A stretch of DNA of 64,000 nucleotides from an uncultured Prevotella sp. (GTDB taxonomy: Bacteria > Bacteroidota > Bacteroidia > Bacteroidales > Bacteroidaceae). The position numbers and the translations under genes are program-made. The stretch is from the NCBI GenBank assembly GCA_900770395.1, contig CAAGKM010000031.1, positions 59,585-123,584 on the forward strand, in the 5' to 3' direction. This document shows positions 53,949 to 62,781 of the stretch, in pieces. The notes beneath the pieces are model-generated. The model was given only the letters and a program-made list of their open reading frames with translations, made no database searches and was not told the origin of the DNA. Position 1 is the stretch's first letter; each line of letters opens with the position of its first letter.

Positions 53949-54947
53949 TTAAAATTTTAAAATTGTTCCACCCCAGCTCAATCCAACTCCAAATCCTGAA
54001 ACCATCACTGTCATGCCTTTGTGTATCGTGCCAGCCTCAAGACACTGTTTCAGTCCTATCATCACCGTTGATGACACTGTGTTGCCTGTTTCTTCAAGGT
54101 TGATATAGAATTTGTCCTTCGGAAGGACGCATACTTTTCGGATTGTGTTGAGCATGAACTTATTAGCCTGATGAAATACATAATAATCAACATCATCTGA
54201 TGCTATATTGTTCTTGGCAAGTATGTCCTTCATCATGGCTGGTACAGCATCCAGTGTGAAGTTAAAGATGCCGCCTCCATCCATATACAGATAGTCGTCA
54301 TAGCGTGTGTGTTCCTCATCATCTACATCACAGATGCCTGTCTGTTTTTTGCATCGGGCAGCTCCTGTTCTGACAATGAGTTTGTCTGCTCCGCTACCAT
54401 CCGTGCCTAAAGAGAACTCACCTATCTCAGCAAAACCTTCAGTGGAAATGAGACATGCAGCAGCACCGTCACCAAAGATGGAGCGGTTGCTCTTGTCTGA
54501 CGGGTGCAGATATTTGTTGTATGTCTCTGCCGTGAGCAGCAGGACATTCTTTGCCATACCGCCGGCAATCAGCCCCTTAGCCAATGCCAATCCATATATA
54601 CATCCCGAGCATCCAAGGTTATAGTCGAATGCTCCTGCCGTGGTAGGTATGCCAAGTTTATGCTGAAGAATACAAGCCGTGGAGGGCAGGAAATAATCAG
54701 GGCTCTGTGTGCAAAGCATCACAAAGTCTATTTCCTTGGGCGAGATATTATATTCCTGAAATAATTTTCGGGCTGCTTTTTCTGCCATATCGCCAGCCGT
54801 CTCGTCCTCAGCAGCTATATGCCGTGCATTAACACCGACCTTTGCCGCAACCTTGTCAACGCTCCATTCGAGAAACTCCTGAAGAAGTTCCTCATTCGTC
54901 ACCACCTTTTCAGGCAGATAATATGATATTCCTTTTATATAAGCCAT
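53949..54947 (-). CDS. 3-oxoacyl-ACP synthase III family protein
   Basis: A 332-residue thiolase-fold enzyme with the catalytic triad in place: Cys113 in LGCSGCIYG, His in VFHQANKFML and Asn in ETGNTVSS. It condenses an acyl-CoA with malonyl-ACP. A second KASIII set inside a glycan locus, next to its own ACP and reductase, implies a dedicated short acyl chain, separate from general fatty acid synthesis. Confidence 0.88.
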   Translation of the reverse strand: MAYIKGISYYLPEKVVTNEELLQEFLEWSVDKVAAKVGVNARHIAAEDETAGDMAEKAARKLFQEYNISPKEIDFVMLCTQSPDYFLPSTACILQHKLGIPTTAGAFDYNLGCSGCIYGLALAKGLIAGGMAKNVLLLTAETYNKYLHPSDKSNRSIFGDGAAACLISTEGFAEIGEFSLGTDGSGADKLIVRTGAARCKKQTGICDVDDEEHTRYDDYLYMDGGGIFNFTLDAVPAMMKDILAKNNIASDDVDYYVFHQANKFMLNTIRKVCVLPKDKFYINLEETGNTVSSTVMIGLKQCLEAGTIHKGMTVMVSGFGVGLSWGGTILKF

Positions 54948-54957
54948 ATTTGTTTAT

Positions 54958-55707
54958 CTACAATTCAAATTGCCCCCCCGTTATCCTAACATTGCTTCCC
55001 GTCATCCATGATGAAGCGTCGGACAACATATATACAGCAAGGTTTGCTATGTCCTCCGGTGTGCCATATCGTCTGAGGGGATATTTCTGTTCATCTTCTT
55101 TCAGTTCTTCTTCCGTTACACCACCTTTTAATATCAGGTCAGTCCATACCATAGCCGGACTGATGCAGTTAACCCGTATTTTTCGTGGAGCAAGTTCTAC
55201 AGCCAGACAGTTAGCGTATGAAATGACTGCCCCCTTTGATGCGCTGTATATTGCATTGCCAACACTGGGAGATTCAGAAGCTATGGATGCTATGAATACC
55301 ACTGAGGCGCTTTTGTTTATCTTCTTCTGTTTCAGAATTTCCGTCTGCAACATTATTGGTGCCTTAAAGTTTGTATCCATTACATCGTCAATGTCTCTTT
55401 CCTGCAACTGCTTGCATAGAACACGCTGACCGATGCCTGCACAATGCACTATGCCGTCTAATTTGGGAAGTTTTCCTACCATTTCCTCAATCTGTACAAT
55501 GTCAGAAAGGTCTGCCGTTGCCAACTGATGGTTATTGCCTTCCAGCTGTGAAAGGGTTTCGTTCAACCTTTTCACATTGCGGCCTCCCAATACGACAGTT
55601 GCTCCCATCTTGGAACAGGTCACGGCGATGCCACGGCCTATTCCAGATGATGCTCCAGTCACAAGGACTGTTTTCCCTTCAAGGGTGAAAGGATTGAAAT
55701 GTTCCAT
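54958..55707 (-). CDS. Short-chain dehydrogenase/reductase (FabG-like)
   Basis: About 249 residues from the ATG at 55707 (MEHFNPFTLEGKTV), one base after the ACP stop. The NAD(P) motif GASSGIGRG, the catalytic Ser of FIASIAS and the YSASK catalytic pair are present. It would reduce the 3-ketoacyl product of the neighbouring synthase to a 3-hydroxyacyl thioester. A longer frame to 55725 overlaps the ACP gene. A G7/C7 run (54973-54979) lies in the last codons. Confidence 0.85.
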   Translation of the reverse strand: MEHFNPFTLEGKTVLVTGASSGIGRGIAVTCSKMGATVVLGGRNVKRLNETLSQLEGNNHQLATADLSDIVQIEEMVGKLPKLDGIVHCAGIGQRVLCKQLQERDIDDVMDTNFKAPIMLQTEILKQKKINKSASVVFIASIASESPSVGNAIYSASKGAVISYANCLAVELAPRKIRVNCISPAMVWTDLILKGGVTEEELKEDEQKYPLRRYGTPEDIANLAVYMLSDASSWMTGSNVRITGGQFEL

Positions 55708-55708
55708 T

Positions 55709-55936
55709 TTACTTTGCAGATACAAGGTTGAATAAGTCCTCTACGGTGACACACTCACGTATTTCCTTACCTGTGACGGTCTTGCCGTAAATGGTTTTCA
55801 CCATGGCTATTACGCCCATGCCCGTGAGGCTTCCCCACTCGTCGAGTTCGTGAAACTCGGTGTTTGCCTGAATTTCTGACGCATCAGTGTCGTCAAACTG
55901 CTCTGCGAAATTTGTGATAAAATCTTTTAATTTCAT
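55709..55936 (-). CDS. Acyl carrier protein
   Basis: A 75-residue four-helix protein. The phosphopantetheine-accepting serine is Ser36 in DEWGSLTGM, which replaces the common DSL with GSL. It is acidic and of the right length. It leads a compact module (ACP, reductase, ketosynthase, acyltransferase) that differs from the housekeeping fatty-acid genes. Confidence 0.85.
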   Translation of the reverse strand: MKLKDFITNFAEQFDDTDASEIQANTEFHELDEWGSLTGMGVIAMVKTIYGKTVTGKEIRECVTVEDLFNLVSAK

Positions 55937-56242
55937 AATTTTATGTATTTATATTTAAATATAATTAATATGCTGCAGTTACCTCATACGCTTGAATTCT
56001 ATTGTTTACATCACGGGATGTAACCTTAAAGCGTACTTGGAAAACCTTTGTTTAACTTTGTTTTACCTTCGTTCCTTCGTCGTGACATAGGGAACAAGCT
56101 TTCTCTGCTCATGGCATGACAAAAACAATCTTCCGTCACGACTCGGCAGTAAGCGACCAAATTTAACTCCGTTGAATGCTGTTAATTTGGACAAACACAT
56201 ACAAACTACTTAAATTTCATTCAAACGTAATTGAATAATATC
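55937..56242. other. 306-base non-coding interval, likely leader of the acyl module
   Basis: No gene is seen. A minus-strand -7 match TAAATTTG (56158-56165) lies about 220 bases before the ACP start, with a TTTG (56192-56195) 26 bases above it, which is longer than usual. The intervening leader holds a short hairpin (TTACATC/GATGTAA at 56006-56012/56017-56023) and a separated 8-bp inverted pair (GTCGTGAC, GTCACGAC). The long leader could host regulation, but no known riboswitch is recognised. Confidence 0.4.
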
Positions 56243-57685
56243 TTACTCTTCAAATAATTCTATTTTTGAGATTACATCATTTATGCTATATGGTGAGAGC
56301 ACCCATCTAAAAGCTGGATGAACCTCCCATTTATAACCAAAATCTACATTGCGATAAGACAGATATTTGTTTTCTTCAAAATATTTTCTTTCTATTCGAC
56401 CATCATCTAAATCTTTTCTTGCTGTAATAAAATTGATTTTATAGAGAAATTGCAATAAATCCGTGTCTGTTGCTTCTTTCCCATTTCTAAAAACAAAACG
56501 ACCCTGTTCTGATATATTTCTTATCTTTTGTCTTAATTCAGGTGTCGTATATACATATAATTTCCCATTCTTTTGTTGATTCTTTGATGGTTTCATATTT
56601 AACAATAACCGTTCTATATCAGGCAATTCAGACTTATATTCATTAACAGTATCTTGCATCCTTCCTTGTGAATATTCCTCAAAAATTTCTTTTAAATCAT
56701 ATGTTCCTATCTTTTCATGTTCTTCAATAAACGCATGTTTTGCCGCTAAAGAACATAACTTTACGAGATCTCTCGGCCTTTTTCTTACTAAAGACATCAA
56801 AATTCTATATATAGGCGCATTACTCCATTTGCCAACATCTGTAAATTTATCTTCAAATACAGCATTGAGATAAAAGGCAAGCTCTGATTGTCTCAAATTT
56901 TTAAGACTATTAAAGTCAAAATTTTCATCTTGATAGGAGAGAATTCTTTTTACTAACAATAAAAGTATTTCATGATTTTTCCAGCTATGCCATATGACAG
57001 AGCCTTCAATTTTGTCTGTTGACTCATCGGAAGTTCTTACTAAATAATAAACATCTGTACGAAGAGATATTCTGAACTGAAGCCCATGATTGTCATTGCT
57101 CATATCTCTAACGGCATTAAGCAGTGCAGATATTCTTACGATATCTTGTTTATTACTCTGCCACCCTCTATCTAAATCATCAATATATACTATAATACGT
57201 GACTCCTTTAAAAATCTATCAATAATAGCTTGACTTGATGGTTTTAAAGATGCTACCGATTCTATAGGTTTTTTGAATGTAGATAAAAGGAAGGTTATTA
57301 TGCTTCCTCCTTTTGAGAAAAACTCATTACTGAATGGCAAACCTAAATGACATAGAACCTTTTCTATAATTATCTTAGATAGTCCATCTTTCCAGTCTCT
57401 GATGATATCACTGAAAGATGATTCGATGTTTCCTATATTTGCGATATCATCGGGACGAATTAAAATTGATAATTTATTATATTGCTTATCTTCATGTCTT
57501 GCCATCGTAAAAATAGCAGATTTGCCAATACCTTTATGACCGACCAATATTCTAAGTGGTAAGTCTGCTGTCACACTCTTATGTGTTTTATTCTTTAGAT
57601 AATAAGATTGAAGACGTTCAAAATTCTCATCTTCAGCAGCTTCCTGTCCAAATAAGGAAACAATGTTTTCATCTGTGAATTCCAT
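56243..57685 (-). CDS. P-loop ATPase (Sll1717/KAP-like), putative defence protein
   Basis: A 480-residue protein with Walker A GHKGIGKS (49-56) and Walker B RIIVYIDDLDRGW (163-175, tandem Asp169/Asp170), resembling the Sll1717-type ATPases related to KAP and STAND NTPases. The C-terminal half has a winged-helix-like stretch (ELRQKIRNISEQGRFVFRN) and no obvious effector. It follows the nuclease-SIR2 gene by 153 bases on the same strand. In known systems such as SIR2-HerA and Avs, an ATPase partner senses the phage or drives assembly; that role is inferred here. Confidence 0.75.
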   Translation of the reverse strand: MEFTDENIVSLFGQEAAEDENFERLQSYYLKNKTHKSVTADLPLRILVGHKGIGKSAIFTMARHEDKQYNKLSILIRPDDIANIGNIESSFSDIIRDWKDGLSKIIIEKVLCHLGLPFSNEFFSKGGSIITFLLSTFKKPIESVASLKPSSQAIIDRFLKESRIIVYIDDLDRGWQSNKQDIVRISALLNAVRDMSNDNHGLQFRISLRTDVYYLVRTSDESTDKIEGSVIWHSWKNHEILLLLVKRILSYQDENFDFNSLKNLRQSELAFYLNAVFEDKFTDVGKWSNAPIYRILMSLVRKRPRDLVKLCSLAAKHAFIEEHEKIGTYDLKEIFEEYSQGRMQDTVNEYKSELPDIERLLLNMKPSKNQQKNGKLYVYTTPELRQKIRNISEQGRFVFRNGKEATDTDLLQFLYKINFITARKDLDDGRIERKYFEENKYLSYRNVDFGYKWEVHPAFRWVLSPYSINDVISKIELFEE

Positions 57686-57838
57686 AAAATTTCTTTTTAT
57701 ATAATATTAAACAAATCAGATTATAATCATCTTAGAACATGAAAACAATGTCGCGACTATTAATAAGCTGGTTTGCCATACATGTGTTATCAAATAAAGC
57801 TCTGAATTTTCACTTTAGCTCTCAGGTCGCATCTATTA

Positions 57839-59584
57839 CTATTTTTCTTTTAAGATTTTTTCAATAGATGATAACCATTCATCATACAACTCAGAAAATC
57901 CGATTATTACATTATTATATGTCGGTATATTATTTTGTATTCTCATTTTATCTTGAATACTACCTGTAGGAATGCGTGATGTGAGCTCATTTAATATGGA
58001 GCGAACATCCATTATGAGCTGCTTGTACTTTTCCTTATGCTGTTCTGTGTATTCTATTGTGGAAATGATGTTTTGTATACCAATATCAACAACATTGAAT
58101 TTTGGCATGTTTGCCTCTATTTCCTTAATTGTCCCAATCTTTTTACGGGCTTCAGCAATCAGATTTTTACTGCTTTCCGTGGAAGACAGTTCAAAAACTC
58201 TATTAATGAGATTTGGCAGTTCATCATAATCTTCATACCATATTACATGCACGCCTAAATCACGAAAGATGTTCTCTATAATCAAATAATTGAAATTATA
58301 GATCTCTTTCTGCTTATTTTTATCAATTAAGCTTTCCGAAACATGGACATATTTACAACTCTTATTTATATTTGACAAACAATAGTCCTTCAGTGGTGTT
58401 CTCCGTAAAAAAGCATAATGGATTTCCTTGTCTGTCTTGTTTATCTCTCTTGCGGCATCAAGCAATCTTCTAAGATTTGGGTCTGTCATTGACAGTCCGA
58501 TGAAGAAGCAATGCTTTCTTGACAGCGCATGAAGTTGTTCTATATTAGACCAATGAAATGGATTTGCATATCTTTTATGATATTCTTCTTCTGAAAATAC
58601 AACAATTTCAGCGGATCCTGTTTCCGGTATAATTCCATGAACATGATATATAGGGAGCATGTTATGGCCTTTTATTTCCGCATCTTTAGATATAGATTTA
58701 TAATCCTCCGAATCAACTAAACCTCTTTTTTCTAATTCTTGTTCTAAAATATTGTCGAAATTGTAAGTGATGACCTCCTCCGCTTTTTTCTGCTGGATAA
58801 CCGTTGCCAACGCGTCTAACAATTTTGAGCTATGCTCTTTACTATACAAATATTTTTGTATTAAATCAGAAAAAGAATGTGCACCGTTTTTTGTTTCTGA
58901 TGCTTCCTGAAGATAACGTGCCATAATGAGATATGAACCACCGCACTCATCCATGACATGTGAATGAAGCTCCTTGAAAGCGTCTATAGTCTCGGATTTC
59001 AAACTTTTTGCCTCGCTCATAAGACCTTTCAGTAAATCTCCCCATGAAGGCATGTTTGCCGACATACTAACGCCTGCACCTAAAAAAAGTACATTGTTAT
59101 TCTGCCTAACCGCATCTTTGGCTTCATTGATTATCTCTTCACGCTCTTCATTCCATGTTTTTCTTTTAGCTCGCTTTATGTAAAAAGATTCTGGTGTATC
59201 TGTTTGTTTATTGTTGCCTTTCAAATCCTTATAGGTTACATATAGATAGCGTTTGCCTTTTTTATTAAATTCTTGGGGATTGGTTGTGAGCTGCGTTTCA
59301 AAATATACAATCACAAGGTTATATTTCATTCCATAGATCTTATACCATGTTTCCCAATCTTTCATTGTTGCATAAGACAATGTCTTTTTTACCTCTATGA
59401 AAGTCGGACCTTCACAATTTAGTGAAGGAATGCCTTGTGGAGCATAAAAGTCAGGCTTGCGCAAAACATTGATTTCCCCTTTATATTCTGTTGTTATCTT
59501 GATATTTGGGTTCTTTTTTGCCAGAGCATTATAAACCAAATATTCATAATAATCATAAATTTCAATTCCTGGAATATTTATCAT
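57839..59584 (-). CDS. PD-(D/E)XK nuclease-SIR2 NADase fusion, putative antiphage effector
   Basis: A 581-residue protein in three parts. Residues about 35-70 carry PDFYAP ... FIEVKK (Pro44-Asp45, Glu64, Lys66), the catalytic pattern of a restriction-type nuclease. Residues 160-400 form a SIR2 domain: GAGVS (169-173), TYNFD (273-277), HVHG (314-317) and GLSMTDPN (363-370). Residues 420-581 are helical and unassigned. SIR2 proteins in phage defence deplete NAD+. The fusion of two possible effectors, the own promoter, and the downstream ATPase all support a defence role, though no phage-defence family is proven by sequence alone. Confidence 0.8.
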   Translation of the reverse strand: MINIPGIEIYDYYEYLVYNALAKKNPNIKITTEYKGEINVLRKPDFYAPQGIPSLNCEGPTFIEVKKTLSYATMKDWETWYKIYGMKYNLVIVYFETQLTTNPQEFNKKGKRYLYVTYKDLKGNNKQTDTPESFYIKRAKRKTWNEEREEIINEAKDAVRQNNNVLFLGAGVSMSANMPSWGDLLKGLMSEAKSLKSETIDAFKELHSHVMDECGGSYLIMARYLQEASETKNGAHSFSDLIQKYLYSKEHSSKLLDALATVIQQKKAEEVITYNFDNILEQELEKRGLVDSEDYKSISKDAEIKGHNMLPIYHVHGIIPETGSAEIVVFSEEEYHKRYANPFHWSNIEQLHALSRKHCFFIGLSMTDPNLRRLLDAAREINKTDKEIHYAFLRRTPLKDYCLSNINKSCKYVHVSESLIDKNKQKEIYNFNYLIIENIFRDLGVHVIWYEDYDELPNLINRVFELSSTESSKNLIAEARKKIGTIKEIEANMPKFNVVDIGIQNIISTIEYTEQHKEKYKQLIMDVRSILNELTSRIPTGSIQDKMRIQNNIPTYNNVIIGFSELYDEWLSSIEKILKEK

Positions 59585-59772
59585 GGCTATATTTTTATAT
59601 AAATTACATGTAAGTGCTTTATTCCCATTACCTTTCTGTAAAACAAACCACCAATACGTCTAATTGCTGCATTGAACCATTCTTTTGGTAAAAGAATCAT
59701 AACGCCTGCTTTTATGCCATTTTTGTATCCACGGCAGACTGATGGAACAACGCCGTTTGCGTTTTCTCGTTG

Positions 59773-59802
59773 CAAAATTACAGATTTTGTATTTACGACA
59801 AA
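59773..59802 (-). promoter_or_regulatory. Promoter of the nuclease-SIR2/ATPase module
   Basis: On the minus strand TTTG (59799-59802), 18 bases, TAATTTTG (59773-59780), leaving a leader of about 185 bases before the ATG at 59584. Nothing else is apparent in the 295-base interval 59585-59879. It separates the module from the polysaccharide genes upstream. Confidence 0.6.
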
Positions 59803-59879
59803 AATAATTGTCCGAATTTATTATAGTTAAACCAAATTAACTTCTCCACACCAATTTATCCATCATGAAACCATGCGTT

Positions 59880-60761
59880 TCACACATATAATATTAAGAA
59901 GAAACTCATCAGCCAACCAACGATGCTAAGTTGCACAAAGCGGTCGTACATAAGCACCTTTGTAGGACTACCGCTCTTCACATCCACTATCGTCAGCTGT
60001 AGATACCTTATGATGCCCGCAAGAACAAAGACAGAAGTAAGATAGACATAATGGGACCCCATTCTGTCAACCACCTCTGGACTCACCGTGTACATGATAT
60101 AACATACCATTGTTATTGCAGACACAATGCCAATTACTTGATTCATGAAAGGAAGATTATAGCGGTTCACATTTTTTCTTGGCAAAATGCCTGTACCCTC
60201 ATAAATCACCACGTCATCCCTTCGCTTGGCAAAAGCTAAAAATAATGCAAGCAGGAATGTCATCAGCACAATCCAATGTGACAATATAATGCCCGTGGCA
60301 CATCCGCCAACGAATATTCGCAACACAAAGCCCACGGCAATAATAAAAACATCTACCACTGCTTTTTGTTTTAATTTCAGGCAATACGCCACATTCATCA
60401 CAAAATAAATACCAATTATTGCCAGTACTTTATATCTGCCGTCACCAGCTATCGCAAAAGATGTTGCAACCGATGCCACAATACAAAAAGCTATCAGAAA
60501 TATTGCTACTCCTTTGGTGATTGCTCCTGAGGCAATGGGACGTTTGCATTTCTTGGGATGTCTCTTGTCTGCCTCTACATCAATCAGGTCATTCAAGCAG
60601 TATATGCCGCTTGCCGCAAAACTATATGCGAGGAAAGCGATGATGGCAGGACAGAGATATTGCCAGTCGAACAGTTTCTGGTCGAAGAACAACGGCAGAA
60701 ATATAAAACAGTTCTTCAGCCATTGGTGGGGACGGAGCAAAAGAATTATATTCTTGATCAT
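59880..60761 (-). CDS. UbiA-family prenyltransferase, decaprenyl-phosphate phosphoribosyltransferase-like
   Basis: About 293 residues from the ATG at 60761 (MIKNIILLLRPHQWLKN), which is the family start; an earlier in-frame ATG at 60821 overlaps the previous gene. Motifs CLNDLIDVEADKRHPKKCKRPIASG and the second aspartate-rich region FAKRRDDVV identify the enzyme that joins phosphoribose to a polyprenyl phosphate at the membrane. In Bacteroidetes glycan loci this may feed an arabinose- or ribose-type donor. The usual partner reductase/epimerase genes are not in the window. Confidence 0.82.
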   Translation of the reverse strand: MIKNIILLLRPHQWLKNCFIFLPLFFDQKLFDWQYLCPAIIAFLAYSFAASGIYCLNDLIDVEADKRHPKKCKRPIASGAITKGVAIFLIAFCIVASVATSFAIAGDGRYKVLAIIGIYFVMNVAYCLKLKQKAVVDVFIIAVGFVLRIFVGGCATGIILSHWIVLMTFLLALFLAFAKRRDDVVIYEGTGILPRKNVNRYNLPFMNQVIGIVSAITMVCYIMYTVSPEVVDRMGSHYVYLTSVFVLAGIIRYLQLTIVDVKSGSPTKVLMYDRFVQLSIVGWLMSFFLILYV

Positions 60762-60772
60762 GCCACTGAAAT

Positions 60773-62161
60773 CTAATTGTTTATAACCTTTACATTTTGT
60801 TTGTTTGTTACCCATACGCAATCGTATTGCTTGCCATTGTACTCCTGAATTGTGGATTCTATATCTTTTGTGGTAACAATATTTACTTTTTTAATGTGCT
60901 TCGGATAAGTCCAACCAGTTTCCATTCTAACTGCTTCACCTCCACAAAAGACATCACGTGGAGGAACACAAAATGAGGAGAATCTCGGATAATCATCTTT
61001 TACAACTATGCATAACACATTATTGGGCTCTCCTTCCGTTTTACTTAATACCTCCCTTGCCATTATGGGACCAACTTGACTTGATTGGTAAGTTTTATAC
61101 CAATGATGCCAGTCCACGGCAATAGCTGTTATTATGAATAAATAGAACGATGTTCTAAAGATATGACTTGTCAGAATATTATTGCCATTGAGTAATTTTG
61201 CTACTATCATGCAGAAAAATGGCAATGTTGAATAGGCGTGCATTGGGCCAAAATGTGTCGCAAGATGTGGGGAAGCCGCAATGCACATACATAGCAACAA
61301 TAATAAAATGTCTTTTTCTTTAATCTTATATTTAGCGCCTCTTAATAATTGTGCTAAAAAGAATACACTAATGAGTAATGTGGTTAAAACAACAGGAATA
61401 TTTCTTGATGGCTTGTGAATTAGTGATATAAAGTCAACAACCGATGTTGTGCCAACAACAAATGAGACGATGTCTGTGATTTTCTTGACTATTGTAAAAG
61501 CGTATGGAGAGTCTTCTTCGATTTTGATAGAGCTGGTCTGCAATCCTATACGTAGTACAAAATAAATCATTATGAATATGATTCCATACCCCCCCATCTT
61601 TAAATTATCCTTAGTTTTTTTATCATTTATATATCCAATTATAGGAGGAATAATGAAGTAAACTATACCGTTCTCTTTTGAGAAAACAGAAAATATAGCA
61701 GCAAGTATCCAAAGCTTGTTCTTTCTATTTATTAGATATAGCATTATACTAAGCATGCCGAAACACACTGAATACATTTGGTTGATAGAATCTATCCCTA
61801 ATATGGTACCTAATGTTGCCGGTGATACAAGAAAAATTCCGATGGAAATAGTTATAGCCTCACCTTTTATTCTAAGTAATACTAGAATTCTATAAAGGAA
61901 ATAAGACGATAATATCAATCCACATACTAAAAGAAGATGGTTCAGAAATGGAAACAACACAGGAAAATGAGTGGTTGTCAATCCAACAAAAGCATCAACA
62001 GGTCTCCAAAATAATTCATTTGGTAAAAAGGACTTGTATGTAAAACCGTTAATTTGAGGGGCTGCCAAATACCCCCAATCATCATTTGTTGGTAATAAAA
62101 AGAATATTGCAAAAATCCACAAAAAAAGATGTGAACATAATAAAATTTTAAAATTTTTCAT
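60773..62161 (-). CDS. Multi-pass membrane protein, possible GT-C glycosyltransferase
   Basis: A 462-residue protein with about eleven hydrophobic segments. An acidic pair early in the first periplasmic loop (PTNDDWGYLAAP) resembles the catalytic aspartates of GT-C enzymes such as ArnT-type transferases. The C-terminal 80 residues form a soluble domain. A G7/C7 run (61590-61596) encodes part of KMGGYG. If it is a GT-C enzyme it would use a polyprenyl-linked sugar made by the neighbouring UbiA-type enzyme; this is inferred from context. Confidence 0.6.
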   Translation of the reverse strand: MKNFKILLCSHLFLWIFAIFFLLPTNDDWGYLAAPQINGFTYKSFLPNELFWRPVDAFVGLTTTHFPVLFPFLNHLLLVCGLILSSYFLYRILVLLRIKGEAITISIGIFLVSPATLGTILGIDSINQMYSVCFGMLSIMLYLINRKNKLWILAAIFSVFSKENGIVYFIIPPIIGYINDKKTKDNLKMGGYGIIFIMIYFVLRIGLQTSSIKIEEDSPYAFTIVKKITDIVSFVVGTTSVVDFISLIHKPSRNIPVVLTTLLISVFFLAQLLRGAKYKIKEKDILLLLLCMCIAASPHLATHFGPMHAYSTLPFFCMIVAKLLNGNNILTSHIFRTSFYLFIITAIAVDWHHWYKTYQSSQVGPIMAREVLSKTEGEPNNVLCIVVKDDYPRFSSFCVPPRDVFCGGEAVRMETGWTYPKHIKKVNIVTTKDIESTIQEYNGKQYDCVWVTNKQNVKVINN

Positions 62162-62175
62162 TTTTATATAGATGT

Positions 62176-62766
62176 TTACTTATATTTTTTTATATGCTGT
62201 ATCGCCCGTTCCGCATTTGGGGCAATGATGTTCTGCCCGCCATTGATATTGAAAATGGTTTTCGGGTCCTGATGCTCACGGAGCTGCTCTATCTGGTCAA
62301 AATACTCTTTGGGTAGCAGTTTGTGAAGCAGGCATTTTATGCGGGAGAGGTCAGCGTTACGGTTCTCGTTGAGGAATTCCTGCGCCCTCACTATCTGCGA
62401 CTTATAGACGGTGTCGAATGTCTCGGAAACGATGGCATGAGACGGAGTGTTGTTGATGGTCTCGATAAGAGCAGGTAATTCCGACTTCACACGCTCTACC
62501 ACGGCTTCAACAAGCTTAGCATCGACAGCAGGAGGCTGGCAGGCCGTTTTCTTCTCCGTTTTCTCCTCTTTAGCTTTGGAAGAGCCGGAAAGAAACGGGA
62601 AAAGTCCCGTTAGACCTGCTGCCATGATGCCAGAGGACAATACAGCCCCACATGCGGCCAAAGGGAAAGATATGGCATGTCCAAAAGAAATGTCTTCACA
62701 CTTTTCTTCTGTGTTTATTATCGCATTCTTGGCTGCCAGCAGCAATAAGGGCGTAAGAGTATCCAT
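62176..62766 (-). CDS. Unknown protein with membrane segment and C-terminal INGG-PNA motif
   Basis: A 196-residue protein. Residues 31-58 (ISFPLAACGAVLSSGIMAAGLTGLF) form a hydrophobic, glycine-rich segment; a charged linker (KAKEEKTEKK) and helical region follow; the end reads FNINGGQNIIAPNAERAIQHIKKYK. The last part repeats the motif at the start of its upstream neighbour. I know no family. It lies 14 bases from the GT-C gene and 15 from its neighbour, so it is co-transcribed. Confidence 0.6.
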   Translation of the reverse strand: MDTLTPLLLLAAKNAIINTEEKCEDISFGHAISFPLAACGAVLSSGIMAAGLTGLFPFLSGSSKAKEEKTEKKTACQPPAVDAKLVEAVVERVKSELPALIETINNTPSHAIVSETFDTVYKSQIVRAQEFLNENRNADLSRIKCLLHKLLPKEYFDQIEQLREHQDPKTIFNINGGQNIIAPNAERAIQHIKKYK

Positions 62767-62781
62767 ATTGTCTTGTGTCGT

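Noticed and set aside
59587..59775. 62-codon minus-strand ORF upstream of the SIR2 gene
   Set aside because: Its start codon lies inside the promoter -7 box and it resembles no protein; more likely leader sequence.
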